DNA of 43,106 nt from Muribaculaceae bacterium (GCA_023662835.1 JAMPII010000016.1:1-43106), one strand, 5' to 3'; shown: positions 24,098-33,332, counted from the first letter of the stretch. Notes: generated by a model from the sequence alone, not told the origin. A program made the numbers and translations.

Positions 24098-25462
24098 TCA
24101 GTTCTGCCGGGTTACGTTGAACATCAGCGGTTTGGAGCAGCATGCATCAGGAGCTACTCCATTGGGAATGTCGAACACTTTTCTGCCGTTTACCCAAGTT
24201 TGCTCAACGCGGTTGTGGAGTACGGTTCCGGCCAGTGGTGTCCACCCGCAACGGCTCAGTGTGTCGCTGTCGGAAATTTGATATGGAGAGTTTGGACGGA
24301 CAACAGTAATGTCGGCGTAGTAGCCGGCGCATAAGCGTCCTCGACGGTCAATGCCGAACAACTCGGCAGGGGCGTTACACATTTTTTCCACAACAAGCTC
24401 GTGGGTGAAAACGCCCTGGTCGGCCATTTCCAGCATGAGCGGCAGCGAGTATTGCACCATCGGCGCCCCGGATGCAGCCGAAATTGCCCCTCCCTCCTTC
24501 TCCTGGGGCAAGTGGGGGGCATGGTCGGTGGCCACGATATCGATTCGTCCGTCGCGCAGAGCGCGTCGCAGAGCGTCGCGGTCGGCAGCCGTCTTTATTG
24601 CAGGGTTCATTTTTATGCGCGTCCCCAATCTGGTGTAGTCAGCTTCGGTGAACCAAAGATGCTGTACGGTTACTTCGGCCGTTATCTTTTTTTGCGCCAG
24701 GTGCTCGCTAGTAAACAAGCGGGTTTCAGCCTCAGTGGATATATGCAACACGTGCAGGCGCGTGCCGAAACGGTGTGCCCGTTCAATAGCAGCGCATGTG
24801 CTGGTCAGGCAGGCTTCGTGTGATCGAATCAACGGATGTTGGTCAACGGGGGGCTCATCCGGCGCATATTGTTTGATGGCCGCTTCACGGTTGCGGCATA
24901 TGGTAGCTTCATCCTCTGAGTGAATAGCAATAAGAGCCGGCACTTTAGAGAATATGGCATCGAGTTCATGCTCATTGTCGACCAGCATGTTGCCCGTCGA
25001 TGAGCCCAGGAACAGTTTTACGCCTGGAATGCGGGTATAGTCGGCCTTTAGCAATTCGCTAAGATTATCATTTGTGCCCCCCAAAAAGAAAGCGTAGTTA
25101 ACAACCGACACCTTTTCCGCACGGGCGAGCTTTGCCTGCAAGGCTTCGACGGTTACGGTAGGGGGCTTTGTGTTTGGCATATCCATGAACGAGGTCACGC
25201 CACCAGCAGCGGCTGCTGCCGATTCGGTAGCGATGTCGGCCTTATGCGTTAGACCCGGGTCGCGGAAATGCACCTGGTCGTCGATCACGCCGGGCATCAG
25301 GTAAGCTCCCTGCAAATCGCAAGCTTTGTCGGAGGCCTGTAGCAACAACTGGGAGGGTACGTCACCTTCGCCCACAGCTACAATGAACTCGTCGTCAAAA
25401 GCTACATAGCCGCGGTACCGCCGGCCCGAGTCAATTATTATTGCGTTGTGGAGCAGGTTCAT
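24098..25462 (-). CDS. pyrC: Dihydroorotase, type I
   Basis: 454 residues of the amidohydrolase fold. It closes carbamoyl-aspartate to dihydroorotate in pyrimidine synthesis. Seen are MPGVIDDQVHFRDPGLTHKADI, FMDMPNTKPP, GVKLFLGSSTG with the candidate carboxylated lysine, IHSEDE, LHISTEAE and ATDHAPH with the catalytic Asp. The first histidine of the usual HxH pair is Gln63 here; I recall the same DDQVHF in other Bacteroidota homologues. Allantoinase or hydantoinase are less likely. The first 32 nt overlap the end of the GT2 gene. Confidence 0.85.
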   Translation of the reverse strand: MNLLHNAIIIDSGRRYRGYVAFDDEFIVAVGEGDVPSQLLLQASDKACDLQGAYLMPGVIDDQVHFRDPGLTHKADIATESAAAAAGGVTSFMDMPNTKPPTVTVEALQAKLARAEKVSVVNYAFFLGGTNDNLSELLKADYTRIPGVKLFLGSSTGNMLVDNEHELDAIFSKVPALIAIHSEDEATICRNREAAIKQYAPDEPPVDQHPLIRSHEACLTSTCAAIERAHRFGTRLHVLHISTEAETRLFTSEHLAQKKITAEVTVQHLWFTEADYTRLGTRIKMNPAIKTAADRDALRRALRDGRIDIVATDHAPHLPQEKEGGAISAASGAPMVQYSLPLMLEMADQGVFTHELVVEKMCNAPAELFGIDRRGRLCAGYYADITVVRPNSPYQISDSDTLSRCGWTPLAGTVLHNRVEQTWVNGRKVFDIPNGVAPDACCSKPLMFNVTRQN

Positions 25463-26243
25463 ATTTATGTGTGAGTGAATGGAGCTTTAAACGTATCACA
25501 CCGAACATGGCCTCAGAGAAGATTCCGGAGCTCATCTTCGATGTTCCTAACACGCGATTTACAAACACGATAGGCACCTCAACAATGCGAAAGCCATGTT
25601 TGTAGGCGGTGAATTTCATCTCGATTTGGAACGCGTAGCCTTTGAAACGAACCTTGTCGAGATGCATATGGCGCAACACTTGGGCGCGATAGCAAACGAA
25701 GCCAGCCGTGGTGTCGTTGACGGGAATACCAGTTATCAACCTTACATATTTCGAGGCTCCGTACGACATCAGCACACGCCCCATCGGCCAGTTGACAACG
25801 TTCACTCCCGTAAGGTAGCGGGATCCTACAGCCACATCAGCCCCTTCGTTGGCGCATGCATTGTAGAGCCGCATCAGATCGTCGGGGTTGTGCGAGAAGT
25901 CGGCATCCATTTCGAATATATATTCGTAGCCGTGGTCAAGAGCCCAAGCAAAACCTGTCAAATAGGCAGTGCCCAAACCAAGTTTTCCTTGTCGCTCAAT
26001 AATGTGTACCTTTCCGGGGTGCTCTTCTATTTTCTTTTTTACAATGGAGGCCGTTCCGTCGGGCGAGCCGTCGTCGACGATGAGCACATGCATCGGATGT
26101 GGTTGACGCAACACCGCTTCAATAATAGCAGCGGCATTCTCACATTCATTATATGTAGGTATTATCACAAGGCTGTCGGCTTTTTCAACAGTAAGTCCGT
26201 CGGCCCGCATTGGTTCTTCCATGATTTTAGTCTGTTTTAACAA
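25431..26243 (-). CDS. Polyprenol monophosphomannose synthase-like GT2
   Basis: 270 residues, the Dpm1-type GT2 without membrane helices. Motifs are LVIIPTYNECENA, VLIVDDGSPDGTA, GLGTAYLTGFAWAL, FEMDADFSHNPDDL (the metal-binding DAD), GSRYLTGVNVVNWPMGR and GYAFQIEMKFTAYKHGFRIVEVPIVFVNR. It transfers mannose from GDP-mannose to a polyprenyl phosphate. Starts at 26243, 26222 (MEEPM) or 26210 are possible. The order aminotransferase, GT2, pyrC with gaps of 3 nt or overlap indicates an operon. Confidence 0.9.
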   Translation of the reverse strand: MLKQTKIMEEPMRADGLTVEKADSLVIIPTYNECENAAAIIEAVLRQPHPMHVLIVDDGSPDGTASIVKKKIEEHPGKVHIIERQGKLGLGTAYLTGFAWALDHGYEYIFEMDADFSHNPDDLMRLYNACANEGADVAVGSRYLTGVNVVNWPMGRVLMSYGASKYVRLITGIPVNDTTAGFVCYRAQVLRHMHLDKVRFKGYAFQIEMKFTAYKHGFRIVEVPIVFVNRVLGTSKMSSGIFSEAMFGVIRLKLHSLTHKYEPAPQRNNN

Positions 26244-26246
26244 CCT

Positions 26247-27440
26247 CTAGACAAGTTGTTCTAAAGCCGTGCGGATACGTTCAATTGCTTCAACAATCTT
26301 CTCGTCGGATGTGGCATAGCTTAAGCGCAAATAGCCCGGAAGGCAGAACGCTGATCCGGCAACTGTGGCCACATGAGCGTTTTGCAACAAGTACATTGCC
26401 AAGTCGGAGTCGGTAGCAATCACATCATCGCCAAATCGTTTTCCGAGGCAACCGCTCACTTCAGGAAAAAGATAGAAAGCGCCTTGGGGAACATTTACTT
26501 TCCAGCCGGGGACAGTGCGCGCAAGACCAACAATCAGGTCGCGGCGGCGCTCAAACGCTTTCCGCATCTGTTCAACACACTCTTGCGAACCGACGTAAGC
26601 AGCTTCGGCAGCTTTTTGCGCAATAGACGATGCGCCTGAGGTATACTGGCTCTGTAATTTACTTGTTGCTCGGGCAAGCCAAAGCGGAGCTGCAAGGAAA
26701 CCGATGCGCCAGCCTGTCATTGCATATGCCTTGCTGACACCGTTTACCAAACATACGCGATCGGCAATTTCGGGGAATGAAGCCATTGAGGTGAACGAAC
26801 CTGTGAAATTTATATGTTCGTAAATCTCGTCGGACATTACCAGAACCTGCGGATGGAGGGCAATCACATCAACAAGAGCCTGCAACTCCTGGCGGGTATA
26901 TACCGAACCGGTTGGATTGCATGGTGAGTTAAACATAATCAATCGGGTACGCTCATTTATAGCCGCCTCCAACTGAGCGGGCGTTATCTTGAAATCATTT
27001 TCGATTGTAGCCTGAACTTCAACACTCTTGCCCCCGGCCAAATTAACCATTTCAACATAACTCACCCAAGCCGGAGTTGGAATTACAACTTCGTCGCCAG
27101 GATTGATTACCGACAAAACAACGTTGCAGAGCGACTGTTTTGCACCGCCCGAAACCACAATCTGCTCCGGCGCGAAGTCAACGCCATTCTCTCTTTTGAG
27201 TTTTTGTGAAATAGCCTTGCGCAGCGACATATATCCGGGCACAGGCGTGTAAAATGTGAAATTATCGTCGATAGCTTTCTTTGCGGCATCCTTTATATGG
27301 GCCGGTGTGGGAAAGTCGGGTTCTCCTACCGACAGGTTTATCACATCAACGCCCTGTGCCTTCAATTCGGCACTTTTTTGGGACATAGCAAGCGTTTGCG
27401 AAGGAGCGAGCGCTTGTACACGTTTCGAAATCTGATCCAT
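26247..27440 (-). CDS. Class I aminotransferase, aspartate type
   Basis: 397 residues of the fold-type I PLP enzymes. Seen are INLSVGEPDFPTPAHIKDAA, GGAKQSLCNVVLSVINPGDEV, FNSPCNPTGSVYTRQEL, VMSDEIYEHINF and NGVSKAYAMTGWRIGF with the PLP lysine. It moves the amino group between aspartate (or a related amino acid) and 2-oxoglutarate in the cytoplasm. The ATG at 27440 (MDQISKRVQAL) fits the family start; the in-frame extension to 27563 does not. First gene of the unit leading to pyrC. Confidence 0.92.
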   Translation of the reverse strand: MDQISKRVQALAPSQTLAMSQKSAELKAQGVDVINLSVGEPDFPTPAHIKDAAKKAIDDNFTFYTPVPGYMSLRKAISQKLKRENGVDFAPEQIVVSGGAKQSLCNVVLSVINPGDEVVIPTPAWVSYVEMVNLAGGKSVEVQATIENDFKITPAQLEAAINERTRLIMFNSPCNPTGSVYTRQELQALVDVIALHPQVLVMSDEIYEHINFTGSFTSMASFPEIADRVCLVNGVSKAYAMTGWRIGFLAAPLWLARATSKLQSQYTSGASSIAQKAAEAAYVGSQECVEQMRKAFERRRDLIVGLARTVPGWKVNVPQGAFYLFPEVSGCLGKRFGDDVIATDSDLAMYLLQNAHVATVAGSAFCLPGYLRLSYATSDEKIVEAIERIRTALEQLV

Positions 27441-27583
27441 TTTAGTTATGCGGTTGTATGAAAAAAAATGAGAAGATGTCAATTCTCGGTGTGAATCTTG
27501 TTCCGCACTACTGTTGCGTAACAGAGGTAAGGACAGAATCTGCCTTTCTATACTGCAGTTCAAAACTCACGGTTTAGAGTATC

Positions 27584-27591
27584 CAAAGGTA
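27584..27591 (-). promoter_or_regulatory. -7 box before the aminotransferase gene
   Basis: TACCTTTG on the minus strand (27591-27584). No good -33 TTTG is found. The leader would be about 135 nt, with no structure that I recognise. Confidence 0.4.
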
Positions 27592-27710
27592 CAAACTTTT
27601 GCGATTATAACCTCGATTTTTACAGAAAACTGACGTTGTCCTTTTAATTTCAATGTATCCTTATGTATCGGCTATGTGTTCTTAACGAATGTCATTACAG
27701 CGCGACCCCG

Positions 27711-29312
27711 TTAATCGACTTGTTGGCCAGCCAAGCGACGCATGGTTTTGCGTATAGTGCGCCATTTAGGAAAAATTGCCATAGGGCGCAACGAGCTATA
27801 GCTTACCAATATAACCGTGAGCGATATAACACCGATAATCAGCAGCCAACCATATATCTCTTTCATAGATACGACTAGCGCTTGCTTCTGAACAATTTCA
27901 TAGAGCCGGTCCAAAGGCATTTGGGCTGATTGGACATTAAAGTCGACAACAGCGGAACTGAGCATCGCTGCGTTTTTTACTACCGTATGATGCAAGAACT
28001 CGCCAATCAAAGCAGGGCCAAACGTGGCACTCATCACTGCTCCAGTAAAACCATTTATTGTGAGGGCCTGAGGGAAGATGAAAAAATGGAGTTTGCTCTC
28101 ACCCGGAGTCATGGATGTGAGAAAGACAATCGCTATTATCACTGATGCGAATCCGCGGGTGAACAGCGGAACAAACAGGGCTTCTTTTTCAACATCATAG
28201 TCGATAGTGAAATAGAAATAGGCCAGGTAAATGCACGCTAGAGCGAAGGCAATGGCTGTCATGGTTTTATAACGCCATCGACGAGTAGCAAATGTGTAGT
28301 AGGTGAACACACAGCCTACCACTATACCGGCCATTACATACCAGTTAAGGTCGATGAGGTTTGTTTCGTCGAAGCCAAGAATAGTGGCGGCATAGCTGTT
28401 TTCGAACACATGCTCCGTTGCCAGAAGTGTGTAAAACACCATATAAACCAGTGTGGCCCGAATCACGTTTCGATTGGTCAGGGCCTGAAACGAAATGTAG
28501 GGATGGTGGAGGAAAGTTGCACGCCAAAGGTTTATTGCCAGGCAGAGGAGGGCGAACACTGTGGCTCCGATAATTTCCGTGGCATCCCACCAGTCATAGA
28601 AGTTGCCGTAAACACAGATGAATGTGAAACTCAACATGAACATAGACCACAATACGGCACCGATCCAGTCGATGCCGAGAAGCGGAATCTGCATCGGTCC
28701 TTTCACAGCCTTAATAAACAAGATTACCAGCAGCAGCATAAATGCCAGCAATCCACCCATGATCCAGTGCATATACTTCCACTCCCAGAAAAAGGAGGTG
28801 TAAATTGTAGCGATGCCACTCAGCTGAATAACGCCGTCGACCAACAGATATATGAAGCAAAAAAATATCGCCATATTGCGTTCGGGAGTGATCCACAACT
28901 GTATGGTTGAGTTGCATGCGAATGTTGCCCACATGCGAAACCAACCGGCAATCAAGCAGGTTATAACCAAGATAGGTACGCAATCGGTGTTTGCGCAGAT
29001 GAAGGTTGAAGCAATTAACACCGCGCCACAAATCAGTAAGCTGACGCGGTTTGAGAACCTGAACTTGAGGCGAAACATCACACAAAAGCATATGGCCATT
29101 CCTATTAATGATGCGTAGCCGACCATTAGAATGTCTTCCTGCATCAATGCAGTTGTTCCAACCATGTTGGAAGCGGCAGCCATATAAATGCCACCCGAGA
29201 ACTGGACAATAAGCACTATAATGATGAATAGCCAAGGTTTTAGCCGACGTGGCACATAATTTGGCACGTCGGGTATGTCGAATGGACCTTTCGGTCCGTG
29301 CCAGTCAGCCAT
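27711..29312 (-). CDS. MFS transporter, EmrB/DHA2-like
   Basis: 533 residues with about 14 hydrophobic segments from residue 27 onward and a soluble start (MADWHGPKGPFDIPDVPNYVP). The size and context are those of EmrB-type proton-driven exporters that work in a tripartite pump. It is 1 nt behind the HlyD-family gene and is the last gene of the TolC/HlyD/MFS operon. Substrates, perhaps drugs, bile-derived compounds or metabolites, cannot be read. Confidence 0.88.
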   Translation of the reverse strand: MADWHGPKGPFDIPDVPNYVPRRLKPWLFIIIVLIVQFSGGIYMAAASNMVGTTALMQEDILMVGYASLIGMAICFCVMFRLKFRFSNRVSLLICGAVLIASTFICANTDCVPILVITCLIAGWFRMWATFACNSTIQLWITPERNMAIFFCFIYLLVDGVIQLSGIATIYTSFFWEWKYMHWIMGGLLAFMLLLVILFIKAVKGPMQIPLLGIDWIGAVLWSMFMLSFTFICVYGNFYDWWDATEIIGATVFALLCLAINLWRATFLHHPYISFQALTNRNVIRATLVYMVFYTLLATEHVFENSYAATILGFDETNLIDLNWYVMAGIVVGCVFTYYTFATRRWRYKTMTAIAFALACIYLAYFYFTIDYDVEKEALFVPLFTRGFASVIIAIVFLTSMTPGESKLHFFIFPQALTINGFTGAVMSATFGPALIGEFLHHTVVKNAAMLSSAVVDFNVQSAQMPLDRLYEIVQKQALVVSMKEIYGWLLIIGVISLTVILVSYSSLRPMAIFPKWRTIRKTMRRLAGQQVD

Positions 29313-29313
29313 A

Positions 29314-30339
29314 TCAGTATTTCACCTCACATTCAACATTCATTCCTGCAGCCAGCGACGAAATGCTTGTAGTGTCAGTGAACTCGATTCGAACCGGTAT
29401 GCGCTGACGCACTTTCACGAAATTTCCGGCCGAATTGTCCTGAGGCAGCAGCGACAGGGCGGCGCCGGTAGCCGACGACAGGCGTTCAACGCGCCCCTCG
29501 AAAGTTCGGCCGGGAACAGCATCGACTTTAATTTCAACCTGCGACCCGGGATGAATATGTTTCAGCTGTGTTTCCTTGAAGTTGGCAGTTACCCACACCT
29601 GTCCGGCATCAACAACGTCAAGGAGAGTCTGACCAGGCTGTACGAGTTGGCCAACCTGAATCTCCTTGCGCGATGCGTAACCGTCGCATGGGGCTGTGAT
29701 TATGGTGTATGACAGATTCAATTCGGCAGTTTCGAGCAATGCCTTTGTCAGTTCAACACCTGCGTCGCTCTGAGCAATGCGCTGACGGGTTTCCGCCGCA
29801 GCCGATGAAGTTGCCGAACGCTGACGCGACAGGGTTTCGTAGCGGGCTTTTTTAGCTAGATAATCGGTTTCCACTGCGTCGAATTGCTGACGTGTCACAG
29901 CATTCTTCTGCAGCAATTTGCGATAACGTTCAAGCTCTACGGCAGCATTGTCCATGAATACTTTAGCCTCTGAAATAGATGCCTCACTTACTGCCAGATT
30001 TGCCGAAGCCACGTTAACGCTATGGTCGGCAACCGTGCGGCCGGCCATTGCATTTTGGAGGTCGGCACGTGCCTGTGCAACTCGCAATCGCATTTCAGCA
30101 TCGTCGATGATTACCAACGTATCGCCTTTTTTCAGCGGTTCAAACTCCTTGAAGCGTATTTCTTTAATGTAGCCTTGCACACGACTGTTCACCGGCACAA
30201 TCTGGCGTTCAATCTGAGCGTTGTCGGTGAATTCGACATTTCCAAGATGTATGAACCTGGAGCCTACCCAGCAGGCGGCTGCAATGATTACTATTATTGT
30301 AATTGTGTATGATATAATCTTTTTTGTGCGGTGTGTCAT
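29314..30339 (-). CDS. HlyD/EmrA-family membrane fusion protein
   Basis: 341 residues: one N-terminal membrane helix (about 8-26), the first barrel/lipoyl half (VNSRVQGYIKEIRFKEFEPLKKGDTLVIID), a long alpha hairpin (about 72-205), the second lipoyl half (ITAPCDGYASRKEIQVGQLVQPGQTLLDVVD) and a beta-barrel domain. It links the MFS pump to TolC across the periplasm. Its ATG overlaps the TolC stop (ATGA). Confidence 0.92.
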   Translation of the reverse strand: MTHRTKKIISYTITIIVIIAAACWVGSRFIHLGNVEFTDNAQIERQIVPVNSRVQGYIKEIRFKEFEPLKKGDTLVIIDDAEMRLRVAQARADLQNAMAGRTVADHSVNVASANLAVSEASISEAKVFMDNAAVELERYRKLLQKNAVTRQQFDAVETDYLAKKARYETLSRQRSATSSAAAETRQRIAQSDAGVELTKALLETAELNLSYTIITAPCDGYASRKEIQVGQLVQPGQTLLDVVDAGQVWVTANFKETQLKHIHPGSQVEIKVDAVPGRTFEGRVERLSSATGAALSLLPQDNSAGNFVKVRQRIPVRIEFTDTTSISSLAAGMNVECEVKY

Positions 30340-31655
30340 ATTTTTCCGGATGTAAATAGAAGTTTATAATAATAGTAAATAATGTCGATTCGTGCGTTGA
30401 CGAGCATCTGTTCAGCGTTGAGTTTTGAGCTGGCTGCATCGAGCAAATCGGTGATCAATGCCATATCGGTTGAGTATCGTGTCGATACTGTTGCGTAGTT
30501 ACGATTGGCCAGGTCAACGCTTTTCTGTTGCGTTTTCAGTTCTTCGTACGCTTCCATATAGCGCAGATAGTCGGCTCGGATTGACAGTTCCGTGCTTTGG
30601 CAAGCAGCGGCGAGTTCGTCGCGGGCGTTTATTGAGGCTGCGCGGCTGCGAGAGAGAGTCTTGTTGCTCTTGTAAAGCGACGACAGATTGTAGGACACGC
30701 CCAGACCTACATACCAATAGCTCAGGTTGCGGTTGATCGGTGGCACCTCAACAAGAATTGGTCCGTCTACAGTCCAGCCGGCTTGTAAACCGATTTTAGG
30801 CAAATACTGCGATTTCAACAAAGTTTCACTTTTCTTAGTGATGCCGACTTTCGAACGGGCAAGTCGGAGCGAGGGGGCGTTTTCGGCAGCTTCCGACTGC
30901 CACGCAGCCTCGCCAAGCGTAGGGAGCGAGCGTTCCAGGATAGTTGTGTCGGGACTAACGGTTGTTCCTTGTGGCAGTCCGGCGATATTCACCAGATTGT
31001 TGTTCAGAATGGTTAGCGTGTTGTCGATTTTCAGCAGTTGCAGTTCCAGATTGCTGACCAGCAGCTCGTAGCGGGTGATATCGTTCTGGAGAACCAGTCC
31101 CTGCGAATATTTATGGTTCATCTCGTTCAGTACCTTGCGAGCCTGTGCAATATTGCTCTCAACAACAGCGCGCAGGTTATTGTACTTGTAAATATCAAGA
31201 TAGAATCCTGTTAACTGAAAGCGGATATTGTCGCGTTGCATTTCGGTGGCATATCGCGCGGCTGTTAGTTTGAGTTCAGCCAGATTTATACCTGCCGAAA
31301 TAGCGCCGCCTGTGTAGACGGGTTGGTTAATATTGACCGACAATGTGTTGCCAAAATGAGGAATTTGAGCCTTCTGATAGTCGGAAAAATTGCGTTTTGT
31401 GGTGAATCCGTCGCCAATATAGCTTAGCGATAGCGACGCGTTTATGTCGGGGAGGCGCTCGGTGCGAGCCTCGCTGACAGCTTTTTCCGCTGTTTTTTCG
31501 GCAGAATATGCCGGGCGCAGCTGCAGGCTGTTACTCTCGGCTGTCGCAAACAATTCGTCAAGCGACATCACTCTGGCCTCCTGACCAACGGCGCATACTC
31601 CACCGCTCAACAAGATTGTGGCAAGCAACCCTGTGAGCAATCGTAGATTGTTCAT
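30336..31655 (-). CDS. TolC-family outer-membrane efflux protein
   Basis: 439 residues with a signal peptide (about 1-25, ending CAVGQ) and two similar halves of alpha-helical barrel plus membrane strands. Recognisable are LDELFATAESNSLQLRPAYS, VNINQPVYTGGAISAGI, the long amphipathic helices, and VGLGVSYNLSSLYK with LITDLLDAASSKLNAEQMLVNARIDIIYYYYKLL at the end. It is the outer-membrane duct of the efflux operon and its first gene. Confidence 0.92.
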   Translation of the reverse strand: MNNLRLLTGLLATILLSGGVCAVGQEARVMSLDELFATAESNSLQLRPAYSAEKTAEKAVSEARTERLPDINASLSLSYIGDGFTTKRNFSDYQKAQIPHFGNTLSVNINQPVYTGGAISAGINLAELKLTAARYATEMQRDNIRFQLTGFYLDIYKYNNLRAVVESNIAQARKVLNEMNHKYSQGLVLQNDITRYELLVSNLELQLLKIDNTLTILNNNLVNIAGLPQGTTVSPDTTILERSLPTLGEAAWQSEAAENAPSLRLARSKVGITKKSETLLKSQYLPKIGLQAGWTVDGPILVEVPPINRNLSYWYVGLGVSYNLSSLYKSNKTLSRSRAASINARDELAAACQSTELSIRADYLRYMEAYEELKTQQKSVDLANRNYATVSTRYSTDMALITDLLDAASSKLNAEQMLVNARIDIIYYYYKLLFTSGKI

Positions 31656-31701
31656 ATAATATAATGTAAAAAATTAGGAAATGTGACAGAATATCGCTTG
31701 G

Positions 31702-31824
31702 TTACCAGCGATTAAATAGCAGAGTGAATTCATAGGAAGCCGTACTCTTCCAGTTTTCCATAAAGCCGTAGTTTTGTACGTGTACGGCAAGCGCATTATT
31801 TGCAACAGTAATTTCGGTCATCAT
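31702..31824 (-). CDS. Possible 40-residue ORF or barrel remnant
   Basis: A short frame ATG-ATG-ACC at 31824 to TAA at 31702, 40 codons, within the 279-bp gap before the TolC gene. The product (MMTEITVANN, then YGFMENWKSTASYEFTLLFNRW in part) is not low-complexity. Its end, YEFTLLFNRW, has the alternating pattern and terminal aromatic of a last outer-membrane strand. The frame stays open upstream to a stop at 31881-31879 but without another ATG. It could be a small protein, a leader peptide or a gene remnant. Confidence 0.3.
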   Translation of the reverse strand: MMTEITVANNALAVHVQNYGFMENWKSTASYEFTLLFNRW

Positions 31825-31883
31825 TTGCCCGTTCTTTATAAACGGCGGTTCAAAGTTACGAAAAAATCCGCAAACACGTTACG

Positions 31884-31915
31884 CTTGCGCCACTTCCTAA
31901 ATATGTTTATCTTTG
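31884..31915 (+). promoter_or_regulatory. Promoter of SpoU methyltransferase gene
   Basis: CTTG (31884-31887), 20 nt, TATCTTTG (31908-31915): a near-consensus -33 and an exact -7 box, 19 nt before the ATG at 31935. Confidence 0.6.
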
Positions 31916-31934
31916 TTGTCAAAGCGAATCAGAT

Positions 31935-32462
31935 ATGAAGAAGAAAACGATATGGGACTTGCGACGCATGTCGGCCGAGGAATTTAAGGCTTCAGAAAAA
32001 TTGCCTGTAGTTCTGGTGCTTGACAATGTTAGGTCGTTGTCGAACGTAGGCGCAATGTTACGCACGGCCGATGCATTTGGGCTGGAGCGTGTGGCATTAT
32101 GTGGCGTTACAGGCACACCTCCTTCGCCGGAAATTCATAAGACAGCACTTGGTGCAGAGGATTCAGTTGAGTGGTTCCATGTTGAGGATACAGTTGAGCT
32201 TGTCAAGCTACTGAAGGAGCAAGGCTATATGGTATGCGTGCTGGAACAGGTTGAGGGGAGCGTGATGTTGAACAATTTTGCGGTCAGTGCCGATAGCAAG
32301 TATGCCATTGTCGTGGGCCATGAAGTTAACGGAGTTGACCAGGCTGTTGTTGACCGGGCTGATGTTTGCCTTGAGATACCGCAATTCGGCACTAAGCATT
32401 CGATGAATGTTTCGGTGAGCGCCGGCGTAGCGCTGTGGCAGCTAGTCAGCCAAATGATTTAG
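31935..32462 (+). CDS. TrmH/SpoU-family RNA methyltransferase
   Basis: 175 residues, a small SPOUT enzyme without an N-terminal RNA-binding domain. Motif 1 is LDNVRSLSNVGAMLRTADAFG, motif 2 is IVVGHEVNGVDQ and motif 3 is EIPQFGTKHSMNVSVSAGVALW. It methylates a ribose 2'-O in tRNA or rRNA with SAM; the exact target is unknown. It converges on the GT2 gene with only 9 nt between stops and no visible terminator. Confidence 0.92.
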   Translation: MKKKTIWDLRRMSAEEFKASEKLPVVLVLDNVRSLSNVGAMLRTADAFGLERVALCGVTGTPPSPEIHKTALGAEDSVEWFHVEDTVELVKLLKEQGYMVCVLEQVEGSVMLNNFAVSADSKYAIVVGHEVNGVDQAVVDRADVCLEIPQFGTKHSMNVSVSAGVALWQLVSQMI

Positions 32463-32471
32463 GAACCGTTT

Positions 32472-33230
32472 TTACGAATTGTGGCTTTTGCGTGCCAGAT
32501 TCCAGGCTGTATACGTGCTTTTGAAGGTGATGTTACTGATTGCCCGGCCTTCGGCGCCATCCATTATGGCCTGTGAGCCAATGTACATTTTCAGATAGGC
32601 GTAAGCTCCACGAAGGAAGGGTGTTATGAGGCTTATATGGCTGTGCTCTACAGCAATATGCTTCGAAGCCAATGCAGCTTGACGCAGCCTTATCCTTGCG
32701 TATTGAGCTTTTGTAGAGCATCGGTAGTGGAAAATATCGCCATCGAGACGGCATGGTTGCAGCCCCGGAGGGAACACCACGCGTTCGTCGACCGAATGCA
32801 TGTTCCAGTTAGCATAGCGTTTGTCGAACAGACGTACCTGATAGTCGGGATACCAGCCGCAGTGGCGCACGGGCTCGCCGCAGAAGAAGTTTAAGCGCGC
32901 CATAGCGTAGACGCGGTGGGGGAATCCGGCCTCTTTTTCTTTGAGGATTGAGGCTACTAGTGCGGGCGATAACGCCTCGTCGGCATCAATCGAGAGCACG
33001 TAGGAATGGGATGTAAGCGAGGTCGCAAACTGACGTTGCTGTCCGAACCCCTCGAACGAGCGGCTTACCACACGGCATCCGTAGCGCCGGCATATATCGG
33101 CTGTGAAGTCGGTGGAAAACGAGTCGACAACAATTATTTCGTCGGCCACTTGAGCAACCGATTTGAGACAGGCCTCTATGCGGTCGCCTTCATTGCGTGT
33201 GATTATGGTAACAGAAATATGATGCGACAT
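32472..33230 (-). CDS. GT2 glycosyltransferase, WaaE/KdtX-like
   Basis: 252 residues. Motifs are VTIITRNEGDRIEACLKS, EIIVVDSFSTDFTADICR, RQFATSLTSHSYVLSIDADEALS, and FFCGEPVRHCGWYPDYQVRLFDK, the pattern of WaaE-type core LPS glucosyltransferases. It probably adds a sugar to LPS core or a related glycan at the inner face of the membrane. Its promoter (33253-33284) sits in the hairpin before it. Confidence 0.88.
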   Translation of the reverse strand: MSHHISVTIITRNEGDRIEACLKSVAQVADEIIVVDSFSTDFTADICRRYGCRVVSRSFEGFGQQRQFATSLTSHSYVLSIDADEALSPALVASILKEKEAGFPHRVYAMARLNFFCGEPVRHCGWYPDYQVRLFDKRYANWNMHSVDERVVFPPGLQPCRLDGDIFHYRCSTKAQYARIRLRQAALASKHIAVEHSHISLITPFLRGAYAYLKMYIGSQAIMDGAEGRAISNITFKSTYTAWNLARKSHNS

Positions 33231-33252
33231 TGCTGTTGGTTGTAAATCAGGG

Positions 33253-33284
33253 CAAAGTTACAAACTTTAAATCAAGATAGCAAA
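33253..33284 (-). promoter_or_regulatory. Promoter of the WaaE-like gene
   Basis: On the minus strand, TTTG (33284-33281), 20 nt, TAACTTTG (33260-33253). The -33 element is inside an arm of the hairpin 33271-33313. Confidence 0.6.
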
Positions 33285-33313
33285 CTTGACATGAGCGAGT
33301 TTGCTATCTTGAT
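33271..33313 (-). terminator. Strong hairpin after the PL26-like gene
   Basis: A perfect 16-bp stem, ATCAAGATAGCAAACT (33271-33286) with AGTTTGCTATCTTGAT (33298-33313), and an 11-nt loop. It lies 19 nt past the stop of the lyase gene. Only a weak T-rich tail follows on the minus strand, so termination may be partial. Confidence 0.65.
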
Positions 33314-33332
33314 AGTTCTTCTTTGTGGATTC

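Noticed and set aside
25596..26240. 214-codon plus-strand frame opposite the GT2 gene
   Set aside because: The minus strand carries complete GT2 motifs; the plus frame is a shadow.
27441..27563. N-terminal extension of the aminotransferase
   Set aside because: The frame is open, but it passes the predicted leader and lacks family sequence.
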